From JAGQKC01 sp965223675 (GTDB lineage: Bacteria > Nitrospirota > Nitrospiria > Nitrospirales > UBA8639), in assembly GCA_965223675.1 (NCBI GenBank), contig OZ245013.1, positions 2,170,001 through 2,234,000 of the forward strand: a stretch of 64,000 bases of DNA. The letters are read 5' to 3'. Numbering within the stretch: the first letter of the stretch is position 1; each line of letters starts with the position of its first letter. Under the pieces are notes generated by a model that ran no database searches, was not told where the DNA came from, and saw nothing but the letters and a program-made list of their open reading frames with translations. This document shows positions 9,372-18,760 of this stretch, piece by piece. The translations under genes were made by a program, and so were the position numbers.

Positions 9372-11264
9372 TTAATAGAACAAATACACCCCTAAGATCG
9401 TCACAGCCCCAACAGTCATCGCCAGCGCATAATTTTGCGCCTCTCCGCTTTGGAGGAGTCGAGTCATCCATCCACTCCATGCCACACCACGCGCAACTCC
9501 ATTGACGGCTCCATCGATCACGGCAATATCAACCCGCTTCCACAGTTGATCGGCGGTTTGAAATGTCGGATTCACGATGGCCTTATCGTAGGCTTCATCC
9601 ACCCACCATTTGTTTAACGAGAGTTGATAGAGAGACTGCCATTGAGTGGCCAGCCGATCCGGTAATCCAGGCGATTTGACATACACGAAATACGCGGCCG
9701 CAATTCCCGCTAGTCCGAGTAACGTCGCCACGATCATGATACCTATCGCAGCGGCACCATGATGATCACCGCCACTTCCAGGAAACGCTGGCCGAAGAAA
9801 CTCGGGAATGCCAATGTAGCCAACAACGATGCTCAAGACGGCAAGCACGATAAGCGGATACGTCATCGTTTTCGACGGTTCATGAACATGAGCAGCATGA
9901 TGTGAATCCACTCGAGATTCTCCCCAAAATGTCACGAAGACTAACCGGAAACTATAAAAGGCGGTCATCATGGCTGTGAGCAATCCTAAGACCGTTAAGA
10001 CCTTCCCCAACCCACCGGACATCCAGGCAACCAACAACAGTTCATCTTTGCTAAAGAACCCTGAGGTCAAGGGAAACCCAGCTAAAGCCAGTGAGCCAAT
10101 CACAAAGGTCCAGTAGGTAATGGGTAACTTATCTTTCAGCCCACCCATGCATCGCATATCTTGTTCGTGATGTAAGGCAATAATTACTGAACCACATCCT
10201 AAAAAGAGCAAAGCTTTAAAAGCGCCGTGCGTGAGTAAATGATAAATACCCTCAACGTAGCCACCCAAACCACACGCCATCACCATATACCCCAACTGAC
10301 TCAACGTCGAATATGCCACTACCCGTTTGATATCAGTCTGCGTGAGCGCAATGGTGGCTCCGACGACCATCGTCACACCGCCTACTACGGCTACTACATC
10401 CATCGCGATAGGGGACAAATTGTAGAGAGGGGCCAACCGTGCAACCATGAAGACACCAGCCGTCACCATTGTCGCGGCATGGATCAACGCAGATATGGGA
10501 GTTGGACCTTCCATGGCATCAGGCAACCAGACGTGAAGAGGAACTTGTGCAGATTTCCCTATTGCCCCAACAAAGAGGAGCAAACAAATCAGCGTCAGTG
10601 CTGAAACTTCCCAACTGCCTCCGACTGAACCCAGCAAGTTGATCGTCGCATTCGTCATCTTGGGAGCAGACTCAAACACCGGCAGATACGCCAAACTGCC
10701 AAACATGACGAAAATCAATAAAATGCCCAGCATAAATCCAAAGTCACCGACACGATTGACGACAAACGCTTTGGTTGCCGCGGCCCTCGCCGACTGTCGC
10801 TCATACCAATGGCCAATCAAGAGATACGAACACAGTCCCACAGCTTCCCAAAATACAAATAGCTGCAGGAAATTGTCCGACATCACCAACATCAACATCG
10901 AGAAGGTAAAGAGCGCGATATTGCTAAAGAACCGATCATAGGCAGGCTCTCCATACATATAGCCAATGGTGTAAATATGAACCAAGGAACTCACGATGGT
11001 TACCAAAAGCAACATGGCGACTGTCAGTTGATCCATATACAGGCCTAACTCGATGCGCAGTTCGCCAGATGTCGCCCAGGTATAGAGTGGGATGTGGAGA
11101 ATATTTCCATTCGCGACTTCTGAAAAGGCCACGAGAGAAAAGACAAAAGAAAGCAGGACGGCTGGAACAGCAATAAAATGACTTCGACCTTTGAAGTACT
11201 CTCCAAAAAGTCCGATGGTGATAAATGCTAACAGGGGAAGGAGAGGAATTAAGACATAGAGCAT
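9372..11264 (-). CDS. nuoL: NADH-quinone oxidoreductase subunit L
   Basis: NuoL is the distal proton-pumping subunit of complex I and carries the long lateral helix that braces NuoM and NuoN. It has 630 residues, close to the usual length. The antiporter signature FWEAVGLCSYLLIGHWYE is present, followed by HVWLPDAMEGPTPISALIHA and AYSTLSQLGYMVMACG. The C-terminal part is amphipathic and ends in a last hydrophobic anchor (MTVGAVTILGVYLFY). Four bases separate it from nuoK. Confidence 0.97.
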   Translation of the reverse strand: MLYVLIPLLPLLAFITIGLFGEYFKGRSHFIAVPAVLLSFVFSLVAFSEVANGNILHIPLYTWATSGELRIELGLYMDQLTVAMLLLVTIVSSLVHIYTIGYMYGEPAYDRFFSNIALFTFSMLMLVMSDNFLQLFVFWEAVGLCSYLLIGHWYERQSARAAATKAFVVNRVGDFGFMLGILLIFVMFGSLAYLPVFESAPKMTNATINLLGSVGGSWEVSALTLICLLLFVGAIGKSAQVPLHVWLPDAMEGPTPISALIHAATMVTAGVFMVARLAPLYNLSPIAMDVVAVVGGVTMVVGATIALTQTDIKRVVAYSTLSQLGYMVMACGLGGYVEGIYHLLTHGAFKALLFLGCGSVIIALHHEQDMRCMGGLKDKLPITYWTFVIGSLALAGFPLTSGFFSKDELLLVAWMSGGLGKVLTVLGLLTAMMTAFYSFRLVFVTFWGESRVDSHHAAHVHEPSKTMTYPLIVLAVLSIVVGYIGIPEFLRPAFPGSGGDHHGAAAIGIMIVATLLGLAGIAAAYFVYVKSPGLPDRLATQWQSLYQLSLNKWWVDEAYDKAIVNPTFQTADQLWKRVDIAVIDGAVNGVARGVAWSGWMTRLLQSGEAQNYALAMTVGAVTILGVYLFY

Positions 11265-11268
11265 AGGC

Positions 11269-11574
11269 TTACCACTTCAGAAGCCGAAAATCATCCACAT
11301 TAATGCTCGTGGTATGCCGATACAAGGCAATGATGATCGCTAAGCCAACTGCCACCTCAGCCGCCGCGACAGTCAGCGCGAAAAACACAAAGACTTGTCC
11401 CGACAAATTTCCGAGGTGCGAAGAGAATGCCACAAAATTGATATTCGTAGCATTCAGCATCAACTCGATGGATAACAAAATAATAATAATATTACGACGG
11501 GTTAACACCCCAACAAGGCCGATCAAAAAGATCAATCCGCTCAACACGACGTAATAGCTAATAGGAACTGCCAT
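11269..11574 (-). CDS. nuoK: NADH-quinone oxidoreductase subunit K
   Basis: This small membrane subunit of complex I has 101 residues and three helices. Both membrane glutamates of the proton channel are visible, in LLSIELMLNATNINFVAF and AAAEVAVGLAIIIALYRH. Its ATG overlaps the nuoJ stop by one base, so the two are translationally coupled. Confidence 0.97.
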   Translation of the reverse strand: MAVPISYYVVLSGLIFLIGLVGVLTRRNIIIILLSIELMLNATNINFVAFSSHLGNLSGQVFVFFALTVAAAEVAVGLAIIIALYRHTTSINVDDFRLLKW

Positions 11575-12089
11575 CAGGGCTTTGGATCCAATATACCTTT
11601 TTTGGATAGAATCACCGCTCCCACCATGGCCACGAGCAAAATCAGCGAGGCCACTTCAAATGGGAACAGATAGGTTGAAAACAACACTTGCCCTATAGAC
11701 TTCGTGTTTCCCGCTACAGAACCACCGGAGTCGATCGAAGCCGTTGCAGGAAACATGGGGCCTTCACTTTGAAGAACCAAAAAGACCGCTTCAGTCAATA
11801 GGGTGACGCCGAGAAACAATGCCACCGAAGCTTGGCCGTGCAAACGCTCTTCACGCTTGACATTCAGTAACATCACGACGAAGAGATAGAGGACAAGAAT
11901 CGCGCCCGCGTACACAATGATTTGCACTGCCGCTAAGAATTCCGCATGGAGCGTGACGTAGAGCCCTGCGACATGAAAGAACATCACGAGAAGAGACAAG
12001 GCACTATATATAGGGTTGCGCAGAACCACAACCAATGTCGCCGTTAAGAGAATGACTCCCGCAAAGTAAAAAAATATGAAACTTGCCAT
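11574..12089 (-). CDS. nuoJ: NADH-quinone oxidoreductase subunit J
   Basis: This membrane subunit of complex I has about five helices. The reading frame opens at 12230, but the first 47 residues (MWWGSEPLLLRQGSDQEPYY and onward) look unlike NuoJ. The ATG at 12089 gives the normal hydrophobic start MASFIFFYFAGVILLTATLV and a 171-residue protein, so I place the start there. No strong Shine-Dalgarno precedes it. The upstream 5' extension overlaps a possible degenerate copy of the CTATAGC inverted-repeat family. Confidence 0.95.
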   Translation of the reverse strand: MASFIFFYFAGVILLTATLVVVLRNPIYSALSLLVMFFHVAGLYVTLHAEFLAAVQIIVYAGAILVLYLFVVMLLNVKREERLHGQASVALFLGVTLLTEAVFLVLQSEGPMFPATASIDSGGSVAGNTKSIGQVLFSTYLFPFEVASLILLVAMVGAVILSKKGILDPKP

Positions 12090-12090
12090 A

Positions 12091-12183
12091 CTAGAGCGAA
12101 TCCAAATTATATCAAGCCCATCCATTTGCGCTGACAATGCGCAATGACCCACTGTAATCCGCGAAAATTCATAATACGGCTCT
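12091..12183. repeat. Possible degenerate copy of MITE family 1 in the nuoI-nuoJ gap
   Basis: CTAGAGCGAATCCAAAT at 12091-12107 differs by one base from the CTATAGCGAATCCAAAT terminus of the family. A weaker inverse partner (AATACGGCTCT) ends at 12183, giving 93 bp, the family's usual size. The right end is poorly conserved, so this may be chance. Confidence 0.35.
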
Positions 12184-12258
12184 TGGTCACTCCCTTGTCT
12201 CAACAGCAAGGGCTCACTTCCCCACCACAATGGGTATCACATTGGTGGGAAAAAGAAC

Positions 12259-12798
12259 TTAGCTTTCCTTTTGTGGAAGGCTTTGGAATGCCACATTAAA
12301 GTGGGCAACATTGGGGTGTTGAAACTCGATACGCTTCTCACGAACTGGGAACGCCCGATCTCCGATCGCTAATAACTGTTGCTTGTTCAAATGAAGATTT
12401 CGCTTATCGTAGACAGCCCACTCAAATTCCCGCGTCATGCCCAAGGCATCGACTGGACATGCCTGCACACAGAGCCCACAAAATAAACATCGTGTCATGT
12501 CCATGTAATATTCTTCTGAATAACGTTTGGTCGGTTCACCAGGAACCTCAGCGCTCACTACGCGAATGACCCGTGATGGGCACGCGGCTTCACATAAGTC
12601 ACACCCAACACATTTCTCAGTTCCATCATCATATTTGAGCAAGGCCAACATCCCACGGTAATTCTCGGGAAGAGGTTTTTTTTCATGCGGATATTGCAGC
12701 GTAATCGGTTTATACCGAAGAAGGTGTGACATCGTGGCTTTCATGCCTAACAGGATTTCATAGAACGTAAACGTTTTAACCCATTCTTTAAAATTCAT
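12259..12798 (-). CDS. nuoI: NADH-quinone oxidoreductase subunit I
   Basis: NuoI holds the two [4Fe-4S] clusters N6a and N6b that carry electrons from NuoG to NuoB. Both ferredoxin motifs are intact: CVGCDLCEAACP and CLFCGLCVQACP. The protein is 179 residues, with an amphipathic N-terminus (WVKTFTFYEILLGMKATMSH) that lies along the membrane. It follows nuoH by 18 bp. A 169-bp gap separates its stop from the nuoJ start. Confidence 0.97.
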   Translation of the reverse strand: MNFKEWVKTFTFYEILLGMKATMSHLLRYKPITLQYPHEKKPLPENYRGMLALLKYDDGTEKCVGCDLCEAACPSRVIRVVSAEVPGEPTKRYSEEYYMDMTRCLFCGLCVQACPVDALGMTREFEWAVYDKRNLHLNKQQLLAIGDRAFPVREKRIEFQHPNVAHFNVAFQSLPQKES

Positions 12799-12816
12799 AG
12801 GAAACCTTTTACACCT

Positions 12817-13878
12817 TTATGAACCTGGGAAGATGTACGCAAAAATGGACGTCACGACAATATTGCCGATCGCGATCGGTAAGAGCACTTTCCAACCAAA
12901 CCGCATCAGTTGGTCATAACGCAATCGCGGTAACGTGGCACGGATCCAAAAGAAGAAAAATAAAAAGGCATACACCTTTATCGTGAACCAAAAGATCCCG
13001 GTAATCCACACAAACGAGCCGGATCCTTGTAAAAAGGGAAACGGCGCTTGCCAGCCGCCGAAAAATAGAACGGAAGCCACACAGGAAACCAAAATCATGT
13101 TGGCGTATTCTGCCAAGAAGAAAAAGGCGAAACGCATTCCGCTGTATTCAGTAAAAAACCCGGCGACCAATTCACTTTCGGCTTCTGGCAAGTCAAACGG
13201 CACTCGATTTGTTTCCGCAACTGCAGAAATAATGAATACGCCAAAGGCAATGGCCTGCGGAAATGGTAGCGCAAAGAAGAACCAGTTCCAGAAGCCTCCA
13301 GCCTGAGCTTCAGTGATTTCCACCATGCTGAGTGAGCCCGTTAATAAGAGAACTCCGACGATCGAGAGACCGACATTGAGTTCATAGCTAATGAGTTGGG
13401 CCGCGGATCGCAACCCACCCAACAACGAGTACTTACTATTCGATGACCATCCGCCAAGGATAATCCCGTAGGCACCGATTGACGTGAAAGCCAGAATATA
13501 GAGAATGCCAATATTAATATCGCTGATCACAAAGGGTTTGAATTCGACATCAAAAAAGTTCACCGTCCAATTTGGTCCGAATGGAATCACGGCAAACCCG
13601 ATTAACGCGGGAACTAAGGACAGCACTGGAGCCATCATAAACATGACTCTATTGGCACCGGCAGGAATAATGTCTTCCTTGAAAAAAAGTTTGAGACCAT
13701 CAGCAACAGGCTGCAAAATTCCATAAGGCCCCACTTCCATCGGCCCCATTCGATCTTGCATCCAGCTCAACACTTTCCGCTCCAATAGTGTCAGAATCGC
13801 TACTGTGAGCAACACAACACCCATGACTGCACCAATTTGGCTCAACGTCAGTGCGAATTTAATACCGAAGTCAAACAC
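12817..13878 (-). CDS. nuoH: NADH-quinone oxidoreductase subunit H
   Basis: This membrane subunit joins the peripheral arm to the membrane arm and forms much of the quinone chamber. It has 353 residues and about eight helices. Family signatures are clear: LERKVLSWMQDRMGPMEVGP in the N-terminal half, and ETNRVPFDLPEAESELVAG, whose acidic residues line the quinone and proton path. It lies between nuoG (35-bp gap) and nuoI in the standard order. Confidence 0.97.
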   Translation of the reverse strand: MFDFGIKFALTLSQIGAVMGVVLLTVAILTLLERKVLSWMQDRMGPMEVGPYGILQPVADGLKLFFKEDIIPAGANRVMFMMAPVLSLVPALIGFAVIPFGPNWTVNFFDVEFKPFVISDINIGILYILAFTSIGAYGIILGGWSSNSKYSLLGGLRSAAQLISYELNVGLSIVGVLLLTGSLSMVEITEAQAGGFWNWFFFALPFPQAIAFGVFIISAVAETNRVPFDLPEAESELVAGFFTEYSGMRFAFFFLAEYANMILVSCVASVLFFGGWQAPFPFLQGSGSFVWITGIFWFTIKVYAFLFFFFWIRATLPRLRYDQLMRFGWKVLLPIAIGNIVVTSIFAYIFPGS

Positions 13879-13913
13879 GAGATTACTCCACGATTAATAA
13901 GAATAAACTTTTG

Positions 13914-16583
13914 CTAAGTGGCTTTCTCCAAATTCACAGACACACATTTAAAATACGGCACCTGCGTAGTGGGATCGACCGAGACCATCAAGAGCTGTTT
14001 GATTTCTTGGTCAAAATGCTCGGGGAAAAACAAAGCCCCCGCTGGTATACGATCAAGCAATTTGACCTTGATGTTGACCTGACCATGTGTATTCGAAATT
14101 CGGACTTCAGACCCACATTCAATCCCCAATCGTTTAGCGTCTTCAGGATTCATATTCAACACGCCTTGAGCTTGAATCTGGAGCAGGCCTTTAGCACGAG
14201 TGGAAAACTTTCCTGAATGGAATATCGACTGGCCGACATTGAGCACAAACATCTTCGGATCTTTCGGAGCCGGAAGCTGATATCGAACGTCGACATCTTT
14301 TTTGTACCCACCCTGAAGGTACCGCTGAACCGTATCTGCGCAAGGTTTCAGAGAAAGTGGTGACGGACCGAGCGTTCGAGTTCCCGGAATCACGTTGCGC
14401 ATTTCCTTCCCTAGATCTTTGACACTCTCATATTCCAGCGGATGATCCATGACAACCGAGAGAGCTGAGAGAATTTCCCAATCTGGTCGACTCTCTCCAA
14501 GCGGGTCAATCGCCTTCCGAACAGCTTGCGTATGCCCTTCGGTATTGGTAAACGTGCCATCTTTTTCTGCGTAGGAACAGGCTGGCAACACCACATCCGC
14601 CAATTGGGCGGTTTCCGTCAAAAACAACTCTTGGCAGACGAGAAACTGTAGTTTTTCAAAAGCTTCCTTCGCACCAGTGGTTGAGGGAAGTGACGAAATT
14701 GGATTTTCCCCAACAACAACCATGGCCTTGAGCTGTCCTTGTCTAGCCTCTTCCAACATATCCATGAGGGATACTCCGTCGCTAGATGGCAGAGGAGAGC
14801 CCCATGTTGACTCAAGGATGTTTCGTGACTCCGGTAAATCTATATCCATAGCCCCTGGAAGAAGTTCCGCAACGGCTCCCATTTCAACAGTTCCTTGATC
14901 ATTATTTTCTTCAGCAAGTGGTCCTATCCCACAGCCTTCTTGACGCAGTTTTCCTGTAAGAATAAGCAGATCCAGGAGATTCACCATCATCCCGTACCCA
15001 CCCTGGCTTCGAAGAACACCTTGCCCGACGAGAACCACTGACCGGCCAGCATTGGCAAACGACTTCGCAGCTTCTTTGAGCGAGTGAGAAGGTAATCCTG
15101 TTCGAGCCTCAACATCCGTCCAAGCAGCAGCACCAACACGCTTTTTTATGGCCTGAACATAATCGTTGGCCTTGCTTAAGAGATCAGCGTCGATAAGGTC
15201 TTCTTCGACCACAGCCTTAAGAAGACCGATGATCCCTGAACAAAACTGATCAGGAGAGACAGGTAAATGGTGCGTTGACAATAGCGCAATATTGCTGATT
15301 GTTCCAACCGATGGCTCTAAAGCTTCCAGGGTGATCAATTCCGCACCACGACGCTTGACAGCCTCTTTGACCTTAAGCCCCGTTATGGGATTCGTTTCTG
15401 TGATATTTGTTCCCACCAGTAGCACCGCATTCGCATGAAGAATGTCTTCGTAACTCAATGCCCAGCGATGAGTCCCTTGAACCCGCCGAAGAGCTTGCAC
15501 ACCGTTCATTTGTCCATAGCGAGCGCTGCTGTCAAGTCGATTCGTCCCGATCACCACCCGCATAAACTTTTGGAACACGTACAGATCTTCATTCGTACAT
15601 CGAGAGGCAATTAGCCCTCCAATCGCATCAGGGCCATTCGTTGCCTTAAGATGAGAAAGTTGCTGAGCCACATGCTCCAACGCTTCCTCCCAAGGAACTG
15701 CAACTAGTTCACCGTCTCGACGAACCATCGGTGACTTCAAACGATCCTCGTGAACATTGGCATGATAGCCAAAATATCCCCGCGCGCAGAGGTCTCCGTT
15801 GTTCCGGCCAGCGCCAAGAGTCGAATTCACTTCGATGAGATCATTATTCTTGGCTTGAAAGGTCATTCGACAACCGTCGCCGCAATACCCGCAAATCGAC
15901 TCTGTACGCTTCAACATCCAAGGGCGGAATTCGTACATGGACAATCGGCTCGTAATGGCCCCAACCGGGCAAATTTGCACACACCCGCCACAGAATTCAC
16001 AATCGAGTTCATGCGTCCCAAATGATTTTATTTTGGTGAGCGTCCCACGGCCTGCCGGCGCGAGAGCCCGTACATCCATGACCTGATCACAGTACCGCAC
16101 GCAACGCAGACATTGAACACAGCGGTTCATCTGCGTTTCTATGACAGGACTAAAATATTCTTTTTGAAACACTCGTTTCAGTTCGACGAAGCGAGTGCCG
16201 GAAGCCGTGTACTCATGTGAAAAATCTTGTAAGTCACACCGTCCACCTTGATCGCAAACCGGACAGTCTAGGGGGTGATTCGCCAAGATAAAGTCCAACA
16301 CGGATTTTCGAGCTTGTTTGACGTTCGAAACCGAGGAACGCACCACCATGCCTTCTGAAACTTGAGTGCTACACGAGGTTTGAAGTCTTGGCATTTTCTC
16401 AATCTCAACCAGGCACATTCGACAATTCGCATCAGGAGAGAGTTTAGGGTGATAGCAAAAATGCGGAATCATCACGCCAACTTGTCGAGCCGCTTCAATC
16501 ACCAACGTACCTTTTGGCACAGAAGTCGTCACATCATCAATCGTGACCGTCACCATGTCCGTTGCCACTTGTTCGCTCATCAC
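13914..16583 (-). CDS. nuoG: NADH-quinone oxidoreductase subunit G
   Basis: This is the largest subunit of the NADH-oxidising arm, 889 residues. The N-terminal [2Fe-2S] region has CYHPKLSPDANCRMCLVEIE. Next come CDQGGRCDLQDFSHEY with the His-ligated cluster, the double ferredoxin motifs NRCVQCLRCVRYC and CEFCGGCVQICP, and CGYCGDGCRMTF at the start of the molybdopterin-oxidoreductase-like domain, which binds no molybdenum in complex I. The extra CxxCxxxC at that domain suggests the additional N7-type cluster. The start is the ATG at 16583 or its neighbour at 16580, 5 bp after nuoF. Confidence 0.96.
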   Translation of the reverse strand: MMSEQVATDMVTVTIDDVTTSVPKGTLVIEAARQVGVMIPHFCYHPKLSPDANCRMCLVEIEKMPRLQTSCSTQVSEGMVVRSSVSNVKQARKSVLDFILANHPLDCPVCDQGGRCDLQDFSHEYTASGTRFVELKRVFQKEYFSPVIETQMNRCVQCLRCVRYCDQVMDVRALAPAGRGTLTKIKSFGTHELDCEFCGGCVQICPVGAITSRLSMYEFRPWMLKRTESICGYCGDGCRMTFQAKNNDLIEVNSTLGAGRNNGDLCARGYFGYHANVHEDRLKSPMVRRDGELVAVPWEEALEHVAQQLSHLKATNGPDAIGGLIASRCTNEDLYVFQKFMRVVIGTNRLDSSARYGQMNGVQALRRVQGTHRWALSYEDILHANAVLLVGTNITETNPITGLKVKEAVKRRGAELITLEALEPSVGTISNIALLSTHHLPVSPDQFCSGIIGLLKAVVEEDLIDADLLSKANDYVQAIKKRVGAAAWTDVEARTGLPSHSLKEAAKSFANAGRSVVLVGQGVLRSQGGYGMMVNLLDLLILTGKLRQEGCGIGPLAEENNDQGTVEMGAVAELLPGAMDIDLPESRNILESTWGSPLPSSDGVSLMDMLEEARQGQLKAMVVVGENPISSLPSTTGAKEAFEKLQFLVCQELFLTETAQLADVVLPACSYAEKDGTFTNTEGHTQAVRKAIDPLGESRPDWEILSALSVVMDHPLEYESVKDLGKEMRNVIPGTRTLGPSPLSLKPCADTVQRYLQGGYKKDVDVRYQLPAPKDPKMFVLNVGQSIFHSGKFSTRAKGLLQIQAQGVLNMNPEDAKRLGIECGSEVRISNTHGQVNIKVKLLDRIPAGALFFPEHFDQEIKQLLMVSVDPTTQVPYFKCVSVNLEKAT

Positions 16584-16588
16584 TAACC

Positions 16589-17899
16589 CTAGACCTGACT
16601 CAACATCGGAATTTCTTGCTTGACGGGCCTCGATGCCTCGGCCTCTCGAATCAATTCTTCATATTCTGATCGCCAATATCTAATCGTACTCACAATCGGA
16701 GAGACTTCAGCATCCCCAAACGCACAAACGGTTCGGCCTTCAATGCTCTTACAAAGGTCCAGCAATAGATCAAGATCAGACACACGACCCTCTCGACGCC
16801 AAATCCGTTGTAACGTTTGAACTAACCAGGAACTTCCTTCGCGACATGGGGTACATTTTCCACAGGATTCATGATAGAAAAATTCCATGAGCCGAAGGGC
16901 TGCCCATACCATACTGGTCCCCTCTTCCATCACTGTTATGCCGCCAGAACCTAGCATGGAACCAGCCTTAGCTACAGATTCGAAGTCCATCTTGACATCT
17001 AAATGCTCAGGGGTCAGGAACGGTGCAGAAGCTCCACCAGGAATAAAGGCTTTTAGAGGTTTATCACCACGCATTCCACCACCAACTTCATAAATCATTT
17101 CCCGAAAAGTGACACCCATAGGCACTTCATAGTTTCCGGGCCGCTTGATATGTCCGCTCAAACAAAAAATTCGCGTACCGGTTCCCTTAGGTGGTGCTCC
17201 AATAGAAGCAAACCACTCGGCGCCATGATTCACGATATGGGGAATGTTCGCAAGCGTCTCGACATTATTCACGACGGTCGGTTTTTGATAGAGCCCATGA
17301 GTGGCGGGGAAAGGAGGCTTAAAACGTGGCTTTCCGCGTTTACCTTCTAACGATTCTAGTAATGCGGTTTCTTCACCACAAATGTAGGCTCCAGCGCCCC
17401 GATGGACATATATATTTATGGTCTTTCCACTACCCAATACATTGGTTCCAAGATAGCCTGCCTGCTCGGCTTCTTCGATCGCACGATCCAATATCTGGGC
17501 GCCAAGACAAAACTCACCCCGAATGTAGATATAAGCCGTTTCTGCCCCAATCGTATAACACGTAATAGCCATGCCTTCCAGGACTTGATGAGGATCCCGC
17601 TCCATGAGCTGACGATCTTTAAAGGTCCCAGGCTCACTTTCGTCAGCATTACAACACAAGAACTTCGGTCCGGGATGGTCTTTGGGAATGAAACTCCATT
17701 TCACGCCAGTTGGAAATCCAGCTCCTCCTCGTCCTCGAAGGCCGGACTGTTTCACCATCTCAACAATATCGTTAGGCGCCACACCTTCCAACACTTTTCG
17801 CAAGGCTTGATACCCGCCAGTCTGTTTATACTCCTTCAACGAACCGGCGTATCCCGGTTGCTCCATGTTTTTGAACAGAATTTTTTCGTATTGCGGCAT
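16589..17899 (-). CDS. nuoF: NADH-quinone oxidoreductase subunit F
   Basis: NuoF binds NADH and FMN and carries cluster N3. The glycine-rich nucleotide site GLRGRGGAGFPTGVKW is near residue 50, and the cluster motif ESCGKCTPCREG is in the C-terminal third. It has 436 residues, a normal length. The gap upstream to nuoE is unusually large for this operon (243 bp) and contains a set of hairpins. Confidence 0.97.
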   Translation of the reverse strand: MPQYEKILFKNMEQPGYAGSLKEYKQTGGYQALRKVLEGVAPNDIVEMVKQSGLRGRGGAGFPTGVKWSFIPKDHPGPKFLCCNADESEPGTFKDRQLMERDPHQVLEGMAITCYTIGAETAYIYIRGEFCLGAQILDRAIEEAEQAGYLGTNVLGSGKTINIYVHRGAGAYICGEETALLESLEGKRGKPRFKPPFPATHGLYQKPTVVNNVETLANIPHIVNHGAEWFASIGAPPKGTGTRIFCLSGHIKRPGNYEVPMGVTFREMIYEVGGGMRGDKPLKAFIPGGASAPFLTPEHLDVKMDFESVAKAGSMLGSGGITVMEEGTSMVWAALRLMEFFYHESCGKCTPCREGSSWLVQTLQRIWRREGRVSDLDLLLDLCKSIEGRTVCAFGDAEVSPIVSTIRYWRSEYEELIREAEASRPVKQEIPMLSQV

Positions 17900-17999
17900 A
17901 CGCGTCAGACCCCGCCGGTCAAGGCAAAACGTAATAGGTAAAAGGCAAACTGTTAAAAGCTAAAACAAAACTTCCCCATCGCATTTTCATTATAGATAC

Positions 18000-18106
18000 C
18001 CACGCCCTCACGGACGTGGTGCTTCAGGAATTCAAGCTGCGCTTGTCCAGTGCCCATGAACCGGAGGCACTGGACCTTGCTCTCATCCCCGCCCTCCCGG
18101 ACGGGG
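18000..18106. mobile_element. Three-hairpin palindromic relic in the nuoF-nuoE gap
   Basis: Three hairpins lie within 107 bp. Hairpin 1 (18000-18019) and hairpin 3 (18087-18106) share one design: CCnCGcCC, a 4-base loop TCnC, then GGaCGnGG, with the same internal c/a mismatch. Between them TCCAGTGCC (18046-18054) pairs perfectly with GGCACTGGA (18066-18074). Paired short hairpins of this type resemble the ends of IS200/IS605 elements, so this may be a non-autonomous relic. No transposase is present, so the origin is inference. Confidence 0.5.
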
Positions 18107-18142
18107 AGTTCTCGCTAACTTAAATTTTGCACTTTGCATTTT

Positions 18143-18664
18143 TCATTTTGCCAACTGAGGAAACATGAACGGACCGCTTTTCATCGAACTAGAACCATTC
18201 TGTTTCAGCTCGTCGAGAATTTGGCCAACTTTCTCTTCGGTCAGGCACTCGTAATAGTCATCATTGATCTGCATCATCGGCCCTGTGCCACACGACCCCA
18301 AACATTCGACGACATTCAAGGTAAAAGTCTTGTCCGCCGTTGTTTGGCCGGAAGAGATATTCAACTTCTTTTGAATCCACTCAACAATGTTATCTGATCC
18401 CACTAACGCACACATCAAGGACCGACAAACCTGTATATGGAACTTGCCAATAGGCTTGAGGTTGTACATAGTGTAAAAGGTGACAGTCTCATAGACTTGC
18501 GAAGGCGTGAGATCTAATATTTTGGCGATTTCCTTCATCGCTTGCTCACTCACATACTCTTCTTCTCGCTGGGCAATATACAACAACGGCAAAAGCGCAG
18601 AACGCTTCACAGGATAACGCGACAAGAGTTCGTCAACTTCATCTTTGAGTTTGTCAAAAATCAT
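18143..18664 (-). CDS. nuoE: NADH-quinone oxidoreductase subunit E
   Basis: This thioredoxin-like subunit with a [2Fe-2S] cluster (N1a) sits beside NuoF. The four cysteine ligands are visible at residues 80, 85, 121 and 125 (CRSLMC and CLGSCG). It has 173 residues. The gene is set off from both neighbours by repeat-containing gaps (96 bp before it, 243 bp after), unlike the tight 3' half of the operon. Confidence 0.97.
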   Translation of the reverse strand: MIFDKLKDEVDELLSRYPVKRSALLPLLYIAQREEEYVSEQAMKEIAKILDLTPSQVYETVTFYTMYNLKPIGKFHIQVCRSLMCALVGSDNIVEWIQKKLNISSGQTTADKTFTLNVVECLGSCGTGPMMQINDDYYECLTEEKVGQILDELKQNGSSSMKSGPFMFPQLAK

Positions 18665-18760
18665 TGAAAATTCAGTTAAATGTGAAAAGTAAGATGTAAA
18701 AAGAACTAATACTTTTGTCTATTTGGTCCTTCACGTCTACCATTTCACGTTTTACGACTT
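18665..18760. repeat. AT-rich imperfect palindrome between nuoCD and nuoE
   Basis: GTTAAATGTGAAAAGTAAGA at 18674 onward is roughly mirrored by TACCATTTCACGTTTTACG ending near 18758. The wording is like the spacers at 9266-9371 and around 18111-18160, so it is probably another copy of a degenerate short repeat. Confidence 0.4.

Noticed and set aside
12090..12230. 47-residue N-terminal extension of NuoJ
   Set aside because: The extension is unlike NuoJ, overlaps a possible repeat, and the internal ATG gives the normal start.
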